A DNA stretch of 6,705 nt from positions 1 to 6,705 of the forward strand of contig JAKATE010000108.1 of assembly GCA_021828085.1 (NCBI GenBank), in the 5' to 3' direction. The DNA comes from Thermoplasmata archaeon. GTDB lineage: Archaea; Thermoplasmatota; Thermoplasmata; Lutacidiplasmatales; UBA184. The notes beneath the pieces were generated by a model, which saw only the letters and a program-made list of their open reading frames with translations, was not told where the DNA came from and made no database searches. This document shows, one piece after another, positions 1 to 6,452 of the stretch. Position 1 is the stretch's first letter, and each line of letters begins with the position of its first letter. The position numbers and the translations under genes were made by a program.

Positions 1-194
1 CGAACGCAATAGAAGGAGCCCGACCCACCGTCGAGCGGCAGCACCAGTAACACCAGGGTCATCTTCGCGGTCAACAACGAGATCGGGAGGCGGGGAAGGG
101 CACGGCCTAGAACGTAGAGCAGGGGCCGACGGAAGGGTTCGGGCTCCGGCTGAGCTCCGGGACCCCTACCGCAACCTAATCCCTCCTCCGTCAT
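1..194 (-). CDS. Possible membrane protein, N-terminal part, cut by the left edge
   Basis: The minus strand is open from an ATG at 194-192 to the window edge, about 64 codons with no stop. The translation begins MTEEGLGCGRGPG, continues with a Pro/Glu-rich stretch and a basic segment (FRRPLLYVLGRALPRLP), and then a hydrophobic run, ISLLTAKMTLVLLVLPL, that could be a membrane helix, ending DGGSGSFYCVR at the edge. A second in-frame ATG lies at 62-60. I do not recognise the family. Points against it: no Shine-Dalgarno or TATA-like sequence precedes the ATG, the start is only 11 bases from the divergent ATG at 206, and third-position GC is lower than in the neighbouring genes. It may be a chance open frame in GC-rich DNA. 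Confidence 0.33.
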   Translation of the reverse strand, partial: MTEEGLGCGRGPGAQPEPEPFRRPLLYVLGRALPRLPISLLTAKMTLVLLVLPLDGGSGSFYCV

Positions 195-205
195 GGGGGA
201 CGCGG

Positions 206-964
206 ATGACCTTGGGCCCAGCCGGTCCGTCCGCCACCCCTGCCGAGGGCGGCGCCACCCCCCGGGCCGGGAGGGCTCGAGACGCCACCCTGTCCCGCTG
301 GGCCGGCGCGATCCTTCTGGTGGGGGCGGCGCAGTTCATCGTCGAGATGGCGGTGGAGCAGGCGTTCTGGCCCTCCTCCTGGCCCTCGGGTCGGGAATAC
401 TCAGGCTGCACCTCGCCGTTCGACCCGCTCACGAACGCGATCAGCGACCTAGGAGGGCACTGCGCGCTTGGACTGGGGATCGCCTTTGACGCCTCCGTCT
501 TCGTCGTGGGCATCGCCGCGCTCGGGGGGGCGATCCTTCTCTGGCGCGTGCTCCCGCGACGCCGCTCGCTCCGCATCGGGACCGTGCTGCTGATGCTCGC
601 GGGCGCCGGGGCGATGGGGGTCGGCATCTGGCCCGAGTTCCATCCGACCCCGCATGGGATCTCGGCCTTCTTCGCGTTCTTCTTCGGTGGACTGGGGCTC
701 ATCGCCCTCGGCCGCGGGCTCGCCAAGACCGGGGACGGGCGGACGTTCTCGCTCCTCACATCCCTCGGAGGGGTCGTGGACCTCGTTTCGATCTTCCTCT
801 TCCTCGGGAGCGACGCGATCGCCCCCGGCTTGAGCGGGCTCTTCGAGCGAATGATCGTCGCCCCGGTGCTCCTCTGGGCCATGGGCTACGGCCTGCGGCT
901 CCTTCGGGGGACCGCCCCGGTCTTCGGCCCAGGGACGGCAAGGCCGGCCCCCCAGTCGGCATGA
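206..964 (+). CDS. DUF998-family integral membrane protein
   Basis: A 252-residue protein with about six predicted membrane helices, near residues 32-52, 94-113, 122-142, 150-170, 183-201 and 215-233. An N-terminal tail of about 30 residues rich in Pro, Ala and Gly precedes the first helix. DUF998-like features are the NAISDLG stretch before helix 2 (77-83), the Pro/His-containing PEFHPTPHG leading into helix 4 (143-151), and the C-terminal GLFERMIVAPVLLW (211-224), where DUF998 proteins typically carry an E-R-[MI]-x-V-x-P-x-LLW pattern. The family is widespread in archaea and bacteria and has no firmly established biochemical role. The ATG at 206 is preceded by a G-rich run (195-200) at about 5 bases that could act as a weak ribosome site. 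The TGA stop overlaps the next start as ATGA (961-964), so the two genes are probably translated together. The family call comes from motif and topology recognition only. Confidence 0.75.
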   Translation: MTLGPAGPSATPAEGGATPRAGRARDATLSRWAGAILLVGAAQFIVEMAVEQAFWPSSWPSGREYSGCTSPFDPLTNAISDLGGHCALGLGIAFDASVFVVGIAALGGAILLWRVLPRRRSLRIGTVLLMLAGAGAMGVGIWPEFHPTPHGISAFFAFFFGGLGLIALGRGLAKTGDGRTFSLLTSLGGVVDLVSIFLFLGSDAIAPGLSGLFERMIVAPVLLWAMGYGLRLLRGTAPVFGPGTARPAPQSA

Positions 965-2397
965 CCGACGAGGCGCCTCCAGGGTCCAAGACCGAACCCA
1001 GGGCGCCCCACGTGCCCGTCCGTTGGCGAGCCTTCCGGCGCCTGCGGTGGCCACAGTGGCTGAGCCAGATACGGCTCCTGGTCGTGGTGCTCCTCTTCCT
1101 GGGGATCGTGGGCGCCCTCATGATGGGCCCGAGCGGACCCTCCTTCGCCCTCGCCCAGCTGGGACTGTTCCCGCTCGTGGCGGGAGGCACGGACGCCCTT
1201 CTCTCCCGCTACCGCTGGCGCCGCTGGCGGGTGCCGTGGTCGGCGGTGGTCACGGGCCTGCTCATCGCCCTCGTGATCCCCCCGCAGGGCGGAGGGCTCC
1301 TCCCCTCCTCTCCGCTGCTCCTGGATGGCGCGATCCTCTCGGCGGTCGCGGTCGTCGGGAAGCACGTCCTGCGTTTCCGCGGGGCCCCGGTCCTGAATCC
1401 TGCCTCCTCCGCGGTCCTTCTGGGAGGCGCCTTGCTCTCCATCGGGCCCGCGTGGTGGGGCACGCTCGGCCCGAGCATCCCTTGGGTCGGGGGCGGCGGA
1501 GGCTCTGAGGTCGCGTTCCCCCTCTTCGCGGTGGGCGGCCTGCTCGTCAACTTGCGGACCTGGAGACGTTGGCCCCTTCCCGCCGCGTTCTTCCTGACGT
1601 ACGGGATCGGGGTGACGCTCCAGAGGGCCCTCGCGTTCTCCTTCATCGGTGTGCCCCTTTCAGGGCCCATCCTGCTCAGCGAGGTGGTCGACCCGGCCAC
1701 CCTCTTCTTCCTCCTCTTCATGGTGGTCGAGCCTCGCACGGCGCCGGCCAACCCCCACGCATGGCCCCTCTACGGCGCGTTCGTCGGCGCGGTGTCGGCG
1801 TTCCTCGCGATCACCGTGCCCGCGTTGGGCGCGCAAAGCACCGTCGGTCCGTTCGCCCTGCTCCTCGCCCTCACGGCGGGGAACCTGCTGACGACCCTGC
1901 TCCGCCGTGGGTCGGCCGCCGGGCGCGTGGCCGACCCGGCGCGTCCCGACGGCAAGCCCGCCAGGGAACGAGTTCGTGCGCGGGACCGGTTCCGGACCGG
2001 CCCCGCGAACCGGGCGCGTTGGGGATGGCCGGAGGGCATCCTCGCCGCGACGGCGGTCCTCGTGCTCCTAGGCGCCGCCTACTCCGTGACTCCCCCCTCC
2101 GCCTCGCTCTCCGCCTCTTCCCTGACCTCGGTCGCCCTCTCCTGCGCCCACGACAACATGAGCATCCCCGCCGGCGAGCGGCAGTCCCTGCACTACCTGC
2201 TCGGACCGTCGATCATCTTCTGGTACGACAATGCGAGCGGTCGAACGGTCTTCTACGACCCCGTCGACAACGTGACCGTCTACGAGACGGACCTCTACGA
2301 GGACCACGGGGTGGCGGAGTGGAACGGCGACGACACCATCCTGTCGGAGGGTTGTCACCCGGAGGCTGGGGCCCCCCGGCCGGGCGCCGTGCTCTGA
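961..2397 (+). CDS. NqrB/RnfD-like membrane protein with C-terminal extension
   Basis: A 478-residue polytopic membrane protein. Residues about 36-315 resemble the NQR2/RnfD/RnfE family: a helix with ending TGLLIALVIPP (98-108), an NPASSAVLL segment (146-154), FPLFAVGGLL followed by a Trp-rich turn (186-204), and LFFLLFMVVEPRTAP (248-262), matching the FFMATDPVTAP-type helix of RnfD, then a G-rich helix. In RnfD and NqrB a threonine in an S-G-A-T type motif covalently carries FMN. I see no such motif in the corresponding stretch (about 163-186), so flavin binding is doubtful. After a basic loop (about 315-354) comes one more helix (358-375) and a soluble tail of about 100 residues with two cysteines (395 and 465), rich in Asp, Tyr and Asn; its position suggests an extracytoplasmic domain. 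No other Rnf or Nqr subunits are present. The start overlaps the DUF998 stop and has no Shine-Dalgarno, which points to translational coupling. Function unknown; an electron-transport role is inference. Confidence 0.7.
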   Translation: MTDEAPPGSKTEPRAPHVPVRWRAFRRLRWPQWLSQIRLLVVVLLFLGIVGALMMGPSGPSFALAQLGLFPLVAGGTDALLSRYRWRRWRVPWSAVVTGLLIALVIPPQGGGLLPSSPLLLDGAILSAVAVVGKHVLRFRGAPVLNPASSAVLLGGALLSIGPAWWGTLGPSIPWVGGGGGSEVAFPLFAVGGLLVNLRTWRRWPLPAAFFLTYGIGVTLQRALAFSFIGVPLSGPILLSEVVDPATLFFLLFMVVEPRTAPANPHAWPLYGAFVGAVSAFLAITVPALGAQSTVGPFALLLALTAGNLLTTLLRRGSAAGRVADPARPDGKPARERVRARDRFRTGPANRARWGWPEGILAATAVLVLLGAAYSVTPPSASLSASSLTSVALSCAHDNMSIPAGERQSLHYLLGPSIIFWYDNASGRTVFYDPVDNVTVYETDLYEDHGVAEWNGDDTILSEGCHPEAGAPRPGAVL

Positions 2398-2492
2398 AGG
2401 GCGGAACTTCTCCCCCCGGACCCCTCGCACGGGATCGGGCTCCGAAGTTTGCCGTGGCCGTTTCCCGACCCTCACACCGTATCCGGCGGGTA

Positions 2493-2510
2493 ACGAAGCA
2501 TTATACAAAG
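2493..2510 (+). promoter_or_regulatory. Putative TATA-box promoter for the small gene
   Basis: TTATACAAA at 2501-2509 is the best archaeal TATA-like sequence in the window and is preceded by the purine-rich CGAAGCA, a plausible BRE. Transcription would be expected about 25 bases downstream, near 2528-2533, giving a leader of about 120 bases before the ATG at 2652. A second TATA-like run, AAAATATGG (2518-2526), lies about 28 bases upstream of the ATG at 2553 and would fit a leaderless start there. Confidence 0.45.
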
Positions 2511-2637
2511 TATGTCGAAAATATGGTCGTTTTGACGTGGAAGTCTGTCATTATGGCCCGAAATCACAATGTTGATGCGAACCACCGCGCATCACGTCAC
2601 TGGACCTTCCTCGACCGCGCGGGGCCGAAGGAGGTCG

Positions 2638-2643
2638 AAGGAG
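2638..2643 (+). promoter_or_regulatory. Ribosome binding site that supports the 2652 start
   Basis: AAGGAG lies 8 bases before the ATG at 2652, a good archaeal Shine-Dalgarno distance. It is the second copy of a direct repeat CGAAGGAG (2626-2633 and 2636-2643). This is the reason for choosing 2652 over the in-frame ATGs at 2523 and 2553, neither of which has such a site. Confidence 0.5.
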
Positions 2644-2651
2644 CTCAAGCG

Positions 2652-3065
2652 ATGACGGAGAGGCACCGATTGCCGGTTGGCTTCATGACGGCGGACGGCG
2701 AGTCGTTCAGGACGGTGGACCTCGAAGGGCACCGACTGGCCGAGACTCCCGCCCGATCGGAGGACGGACCCCCCAACCCCCGGGCCAACCTGGATTTCCG
2801 GTGCGCGCTGTTCCAGACGGTGGACCCGACGAGGTTCGTGGTCCACACGGTGATCCAACAGCGGCGCGGGCACCTTCCCCTGCTCGGACGCCTCACCACG
2901 TACTCCAACTGGAGGGACGTGGTCCGGGAGCACCCGGACCTCGCGCGCTCGGCCTCCTTCGCCCCGAAGCTGCCGCCCTTCGCCCCGAGCGGCACCCGTA
3001 GGGGCGAGCCGCGCCGGCCCTCCCGCACCGAGGGCGACGAGGACGCGACCTCGTCGTTCCCCTGA
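2652..3065 (+). CDS. Hypothetical 137-residue protein
   Basis: I do not recognise this protein. It is soluble in appearance, with no signal peptide or membrane helix. Residues about 6-30 read as a possible beta-rich start (LPVGFMTADGESFRTVDLEG). Residues 47-92 form the most structured part, with alternating hydrophobic residues (LDFRCALFQTVD, then RFVVHTVIQQ, then LTTYSNWRDVV) and a single cysteine at 51. The last 35 residues are Pro-, Arg- and acid-rich and probably disordered. G or C dominates third codon positions in this frame, supporting real coding. The Shine-Dalgarno at 2638-2643 favours this ATG; starts at 2523 or 2553 would add 43 or 33 residues. It converges on the DHS-like gene, with 21 bases between the stops and no obvious terminator. 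Antisense open frames across the same stretch have no recognisable content. Confidence 0.5.
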   Translation: MTERHRLPVGFMTADGESFRTVDLEGHRLAETPARSEDGPPNPRANLDFRCALFQTVDPTRFVVHTVIQQRRGHLPLLGRLTTYSNWRDVVREHPDLARSASFAPKLPPFAPSGTRRGEPRRPSRTEGDEDATSSFP

Positions 3066-3086
3066 TCCAGGCTACCTGTGGGAGGG

Positions 3087-4130
3087 CTAGGCCCTCTTGC
3101 AGGTGTCCCCGTCCCAGACGAACCGGGGGCGCTTGCGCCGTTGCCAGGAGGCTCGGCGGTCCCAGAGCGCCCCCACGAGCAGCGGGAGCGCGACCGAGGC
3201 CTCGACGAAGGCCATGGCCTTCGTCGCGTGGGTCGAGACCTTCCCCCAGCTCATCGCCTCGTCCAGCGTGCTGCCGGAAAGTCCCCCCCAGTGGGGGACG
3301 TCGGTCGTGACCTGCAGGGCGTAGAAGTGGCCTTCCCCCTCCCGTTCGTAGTGGTAGTTGGCCATCACGATCCCGTCGTTGATCCAGTTCTTCGGGGTCC
3401 CTCCCCCGACGTACACCACTCCCGTCCGAGGGGAGTTGACCAGGATCTGGACGAGCTCGTAGTTGTCGCGCACGGCGTCGAGGCTGAAGCGCGGCTTGCC
3501 GCGGTTCCGCCCGTAGTGGAGGGTGAGGCCGATCCCGATGGAACTGTCGATCAGCGCCGGGGAGAAGACCGGGACGCCGCGCCGGGCGCAGGTCGAGAGG
3601 ATCGAGTCCTTCGCGGGGAACTTCTCGCCAAGGAACTGCAGGAGCTCCCGGGAGGAGGCGGGGCGCGGGGGGAACTCCTCAACGATGCGGCCGATCGCCC
3701 GGTCCGTTTCCTCGAACTTGATCTCGTCGACGTAGGTGTCGTAGATCCGGTCGATCGCGAAGGACCGCAGCCGCGCATCGTCCGCGGTCGGGACCCCCAT
3801 GTAGTGCCGGTAGCCCAGCGACTGGTAGAGGTCCTGGTAGAGGACCGCGCCGGTGGAGACGACGACGTCCACCATCCCCAGCTCGATCATCTCCCGGATC
3901 ACCGACCGGAGCCCTGCCGCGATGAGCGGTCCCGACAGGCCGAGGAAGATGGTCGGGCGCTTGGGGTCCTGCAGCATGTTCTTCCAGACCTGGAAGCAGC
4001 GGCCGAGGTTCCTGGCCTGGATCGAGGTGTGCTGGAACGACTCGAGGAGGTCGCCAATCCCCTTGATCGATCGGACGTCGAGGGGTTCGACCGGCGTCGA
4101 GAGGATCTTCTTTCTGGCCTTCAGGTCCAT
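3087..4130 (-). CDS. Deoxyhypusine synthase-like protein
   Basis: A 347-residue member of the deoxyhypusine synthase family. The canonical enzyme uses NAD to move the aminobutyl group of spermidine onto a lysine of translation factor IF5A. Family features run the whole length: STPVEPLDV (11-19), SFQARNLG-like HTSIQARNLG (34-43), the NAD-site STGA (92-95), DSSIG (195-199), VGGGTPKNW (241-249), TTDVPHWGGLSG (275-286), and EAMSWGK (291-297), where K297 matches the catalytic lysine (human K329). By hand alignment the human catalytic His288 is Asn248 here and human Asp316 is Leu284. The PKN and GGLSG pattern is that of the 'deoxyhypusine synthase-like' subgroup found in bacteria and some archaea, whose substrate may differ (for example another amine acceptor). 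The frame is open far upstream, but similarity begins only at this ATG, which has a BRE/TATA promoter about 30 bases ahead and no Shine-Dalgarno. Family membership is sure; substrate is not. Confidence 0.9.
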   Translation of the reverse strand: MDLKARKKILSTPVEPLDVRSIKGIGDLLESFQHTSIQARNLGRCFQVWKNMLQDPKRPTIFLGLSGPLIAAGLRSVIREMIELGMVDVVVSTGAVLYQDLYQSLGYRHYMGVPTADDARLRSFAIDRIYDTYVDEIKFEETDRAIGRIVEEFPPRPASSRELLQFLGEKFPAKDSILSTCARRGVPVFSPALIDSSIGIGLTLHYGRNRGKPRFSLDAVRDNYELVQILVNSPRTGVVYVGGGTPKNWINDGIVMANYHYEREGEGHFYALQVTTDVPHWGGLSGSTLDEAMSWGKVSTHATKAMAFVEASVALPLLVGALWDRRASWQRRKRPRFVWDGDTCKRA

Positions 4131-4157
4131 TGGGGCACCGCTTTCGGCACGGGGGTC

Positions 4158-4175
4158 GGAATATTCCCCTTTCGG
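4158..4175 (-). promoter_or_regulatory. BRE/TATA promoter of the DHS-like gene
   Basis: Read on the minus strand, CCGAAAGGGGAATATTCC combines a CGAAA-type BRE with a TATA-like AATATT. The TATA centre is about 32 bases from the ATG at 4130, predicting a start of transcription within a few bases of the ATG. The core GGAATATTCC (4158-4167) is a perfect 10-base palindrome, so a repressor or activator dimer could bind over the TATA box; that is inference. This promoter separates the gene from the pyr operon upstream on the same strand. Confidence 0.5.
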
Positions 4176-4324
4176 TCCCTTCGTCTCCGTCAGGGAGCCG
4201 CGCAAGGCTTCCCGCCCGGGGCCGATAACGAGCCTTCGGAGCGAGGCGTCCTCCGACAACCGCCAGAAGGAAACCCCGCGGAAGACCGAGGGGCACGTGG
4301 CCCCCCCGCGCGTGCGTCGAGGGC

Positions 4325-4966
4325 TCAGAAGACCGGGAGCAGGGTCGGGTCGATGGCGAGGGCGATGGTGAGCACCCCGATCACCACGAGGATCGCACCG
4401 AGGACCCTCTCGAGCTTCTCCGCAGGCACCCGTGAGCGCAGGAACCTGCCGCTGAGGGCCCCGACCGCCGCGGTGCACCAGAGCGCCAGGGTCGCCGCCA
4501 CGAACACCGTGAGCAGCACGACGGCCCCGGGGGAGGGACCGGCGTACGCCACGAACTCGAAGGTCAGGATCTGGGTGTTGTCCCCCATCTCCAGGAAGAG
4601 GATGAGCGCGAAGGCGGTCAGGACCACCCGACGGGGCGGGACGGGGCCGATCTTTTCCTCGGCGGACCGCTCCTCCTCTTCGCCGTCGCTCCCGAGAATC
4701 GCGCGGAGCCCGAAGGCGATGAGGATCGCGCCCCCGAGCAGCTTCACCCACATGAGATAGGCCGGAAGGTAGGCCACGACGACGGCCCCGATCCCTACGG
4801 AGATCGCGGAGGAGACCGTGAAGGCCAGCGCGGCCCCGGTCCACACCTGCTTCGCCGGATGTTTCCCCGCGAGCGAGATCGTCGCGAAGTTGGTCCGGTC
4901 CACGATCTCGAAGAGGAAGATGACGGCAAAGACCGTCAACCCCAGAGCGACCAGGCCGCCCGTCAC
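4325..4966 (-). CDS. UPF0016 (GDT1/TMEM165-type) cation transporter
   Basis: A 213-residue membrane protein of six helices in two repeated halves, with helices near 3-21, 42-65, 70-90, 113-130, 145-170 and 185-207, and an acidic cytoplasmic-type loop (92-105) between the halves. The family signature is E-x-G-D-[KR]-[ST] once in each half. Here the first copy is EIVDRT (20-25), lacking the glycine, and the second is EMGDNT (126-131), with Asn in place of the basic residue; the acidic pair is kept in both. Eukaryotic relatives (yeast Gdt1, human TMEM165) and bacterial MneA-type proteins move Mn2+ or Ca2+, usually against protons. The start is a GTG, 15 bases after the pyrI stop, with a weak GAGGAAG ribosome site, so it is probably the last gene of the pyr operon. 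Transported ion unknown. Confidence 0.85.
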   Translation of the reverse strand: MTGGLVALGLTVFAVIFLFEIVDRTNFATISLAGKHPAKQVWTGAALAFTVSSAISVGIGAVVVAYLPAYLMWVKLLGGAILIAFGLRAILGSDGEEEERSAEEKIGPVPPRRVVLTAFALILFLEMGDNTQILTFEFVAYAGPSPGAVVLLTVFVAATLALWCTAAVGALSGRFLRSRVPAEKLERVLGAILVVIGVLTIALAIDPTLLPVF

Positions 4967-4981
4967 TGGGGCTTCCTCGGC

Positions 4982-5470
4982 TCAGCGGGCCAGGTGCGGG
5001 AGGAACTCTTCCATGCTCCGCTCGCAGTAGGCGCAGCGGACGGCCAGGGGGCGGCGTCTCACCACTTCGAACTCGCTTTCCACCGGTTCTCCGTGGTTCG
5101 TGATGCAGTTCGGGTTCGGGCAGGTGAGGACGCCCACGAGGCGGTCCGGCAGGGACACGGGGTGCTTCTCCCGGACCTTGAAGTCCCGGATGATCGAGAT
5201 GGTCGCGGTCGGGGCGATGAGCGCGATCGCGTTGGACTTCTGGGCGGAGAGCTCCATATGCTCCACCTTCACGATGTCCTTCCATCCCATCCGCTGGCTA
5301 CGGACGTGCAGCGCTACGGAGACCGTGGAGTCCTTGTCCAGGTTCTCGACCTTCAGCACCTTCAGGACCTCGAGGGCGAGACCGCTCGGGATGTGGTCGA
5401 TCACGGTCACGTTGCGGATGGGCGTGATCCGGAGCTCCTTTCCCGTGGGGCCGCTGACGTTCGATGGCAC
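4982..5470 (-). CDS. pyrI: Aspartate carbamoyltransferase regulatory chain
   Basis: A 162-residue regulatory subunit of ATCase, which binds nucleotide effectors and holds the catalytic trimers together. The N-terminal allosteric domain is recognisable from KELRITPIRNVTVIDHIPSG (11-30), with the conserved IDHI segment. The C-terminal zinc domain keeps all four cysteines: C117-x4-C122 (CPNPNC) and C146-x2-C149 (CAYC), so zinc binding and assembly with PyrB should be intact. Length is slightly above the usual 150-155, the excess being about ten N-terminal residues. The start codon is GTG, with a strong AAGGAGG site just upstream, inside the 17-base gap after pyrB. Co-transcribed with pyrB and probably with the UPF0016 gene. 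Confidence 0.95.
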   Translation of the reverse strand: MPSNVSGPTGKELRITPIRNVTVIDHIPSGLALEVLKVLKVENLDKDSTVSVALHVRSQRMGWKDIVKVEHMELSAQKSNAIALIAPTATISIIRDFKVREKHPVSLPDRLVGVLTCPNPNCITNHGEPVESEFEVVRRRPLAVRCAYCERSMEEFLPHLAR

Positions 5471-5476
5471 GTTCCT

Positions 5477-5485
5477 TCCCTCCTT
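5477..5485 (-). promoter_or_regulatory. Shine-Dalgarno site of pyrI
   Basis: On the minus strand the sequence between the pyrB TGA (5490-5488) and the pyrI GTG (5470) reads GGAAGGAGGGAAGGAAC. It contains a strong AAGGAGG core about 7 bases from the GTG. It decides the use of the non-ATG start and fits efficient expression of the regulatory chain from the pyrB message. Confidence 0.65.
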
Positions 5486-5487
5486 CC

Positions 5488-6429
5488 TCAGCCCCGGACC
5501 CCGGTGCGTCCCGAGAGGATGAGGGAGAGCAGGGCCATGCGTACGGGGACCGCGAGGAAGGCCTGTCGGAAATAGGCCGCGTGGGGGGTCCGGTCCACCT
5601 CAGGGGGGATCTCGGCCACCCGGGGGAGAGGGTGCATCACGATGAACGTGCTCTTCACCTTCTGCAGCAGCGCAGGGTCGAAACGGTAGGACCCCGAGAC
5701 CCGGGCATACTCGGCGAGGTCGCCGAAGCGCTCCTTCTGGATCCGGGTCACGTAGAGCACGTCCGCGTCCTTGATCGCCCGCTCGAGCTGCTCCTCCTCG
5801 CGGACCTTGGCCCCCATCTGGTCCAGGTCGTGACGGACCTCTTCGGGGAGCCGTAGGGAGGAGGGCGAGGAGAGGACCAGCTCGGCGCCGAAGCTCCCGA
5901 GCGCGTGGGCGAGCGAGTGGACGGTCCGGCCGTAACGGAGGTCCCCCATGAGGACGACCTTGAGCCCCGAGAGGGTGTCGAAGCGCTCGAGCATCGTCGC
6001 CAGGTCCAGGAGGGTCTGCGTGGGATGCTGGCCCGCGCCGTCGCCCGCATTGATCACGGGCTTGTCCGAGACCTGCGCCGCAAGCCGGGACGCCCCTTCG
6101 TGGGGGTGCCGGAGCACGAGCGCATCCGCGTAGCAGGAGAGCATGCGGACGGTGTCCGACAACGACTCCCCCTTCGCGACGGAGCTCACGGACGGGTCGG
6201 CGATGGTGATGGTCTGGCCGCCCATCCGCTGCATCGCCGTCTCGAAGGAGAGGCGTGTGCGCGTGGAGGGCTCGAAGAAGGCGAGCGCGAGGAGCTTGCC
6301 CTCGAGCGTGGTCACCCGCTTCTTCCCTTCGGCGACCGGGATGAGGTGACGGGCGGCGGTCAGGACCTCCAGGATCTCGCTCCGGGAGAGGTCCCGGATG
6401 GAGATTACGTCGCGCCCTTTGAGGGACAT
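5488..6429 (-). CDS. pyrB: Aspartate carbamoyltransferase catalytic chain
   Basis: A 313-residue catalytic subunit that joins carbamoyl phosphate and L-aspartate to give N-carbamoyl-aspartate, the committed step of cytosolic pyrimidine synthesis. The active site is complete: FFEPSTRTRLSFE (51-63) for carbamoyl phosphate, the loop SSVAKGES (82-89) with the lysine equivalent to E. coli Lys84, RHP (107-109), HPTQ (135-138), GDLRYGRT (162-169), RIQKERF (229-235) for aspartate, and HPLPR (266-270). Length is normal for the family (about 305-315). The frame stays open 45 codons upstream to 6564, but conserved sequence begins at MSLKGRDVISIRDLS, so the ATG at 6429 is chosen. No Shine-Dalgarno precedes it, but a TATA-like site lies about 28 bases upstream, suggesting a leaderless message. 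First gene of an operon with pyrI and the UPF0016 gene. Confidence 0.97.
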   Translation of the reverse strand: MSLKGRDVISIRDLSRSEILEVLTAARHLIPVAEGKKRVTTLEGKLLALAFFEPSTRTRLSFETAMQRMGGQTITIADPSVSSVAKGESLSDTVRMLSCYADALVLRHPHEGASRLAAQVSDKPVINAGDGAGQHPTQTLLDLATMLERFDTLSGLKVVLMGDLRYGRTVHSLAHALGSFGAELVLSSPSSLRLPEEVRHDLDQMGAKVREEEQLERAIKDADVLYVTRIQKERFGDLAEYARVSGSYRFDPALLQKVKSTFIVMHPLPRVAEIPPEVDRTPHAAYFRQAFLAVPVRMALLSLILSGRTGVRG

Positions 6430-6452
6430 CCGGACGGAGGGGAAGCCTCGGG

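Larger units (their letters stand above)
2398..2651. other. Intergenic region with AT-rich island
   Basis: A 254-base gap between the RnfD-like gene and the small gene at 2652. The first 90 bases are GC-rich and hold a possible imperfect hairpin (2431-2439 with 2464-2471, one bulged base). Bases about 2491-2585 are markedly richer in A and T than the rest of the window and contain several TATA-like stretches. The frame of the downstream gene is open through this region, with in-frame ATGs at 2523 and 2553, so a longer N-terminus is possible. Confidence 0.6.

Noticed and set aside
2431..2471. Imperfect hairpin after the RnfD-like gene, as a terminator
   Set aside because: The stem has a bulge and a long loop and is not followed by T residues.
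2592..3028. Minus-strand frames opposite the 137-residue gene
   Set aside because: No recognisable domains, no promoter or ribosome site seen, and third-position composition favours the plus-strand frame.
3082..3096. Inverted repeat GAGGGC-TAG-GCCCTC over the stop codon of the DHS-like gene, as a terminator
   Set aside because: Only a six-base stem with a three-base loop and no T-run on either strand; archaeal terminators are usually T-rich, and the match may be chance in GC-rich DNA.
3078..4760. A 560-codon plus-strand frame opposite the DHS-like and UPF0016 genes
   Set aside because: Low-complexity Arg/Pro/Glu-rich translation without domains, antisense to two clear genes.
3087..5285. A 732-codon open minus-strand frame spanning the DHS-like, UPF0016 and part of pyrI genes
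   Set aside because: Only the last 347 codons have family similarity. The rest is the Arg/Gly/Pro-rich shadow expected in GC-rich DNA and overlaps two well-supported genes in another frame.
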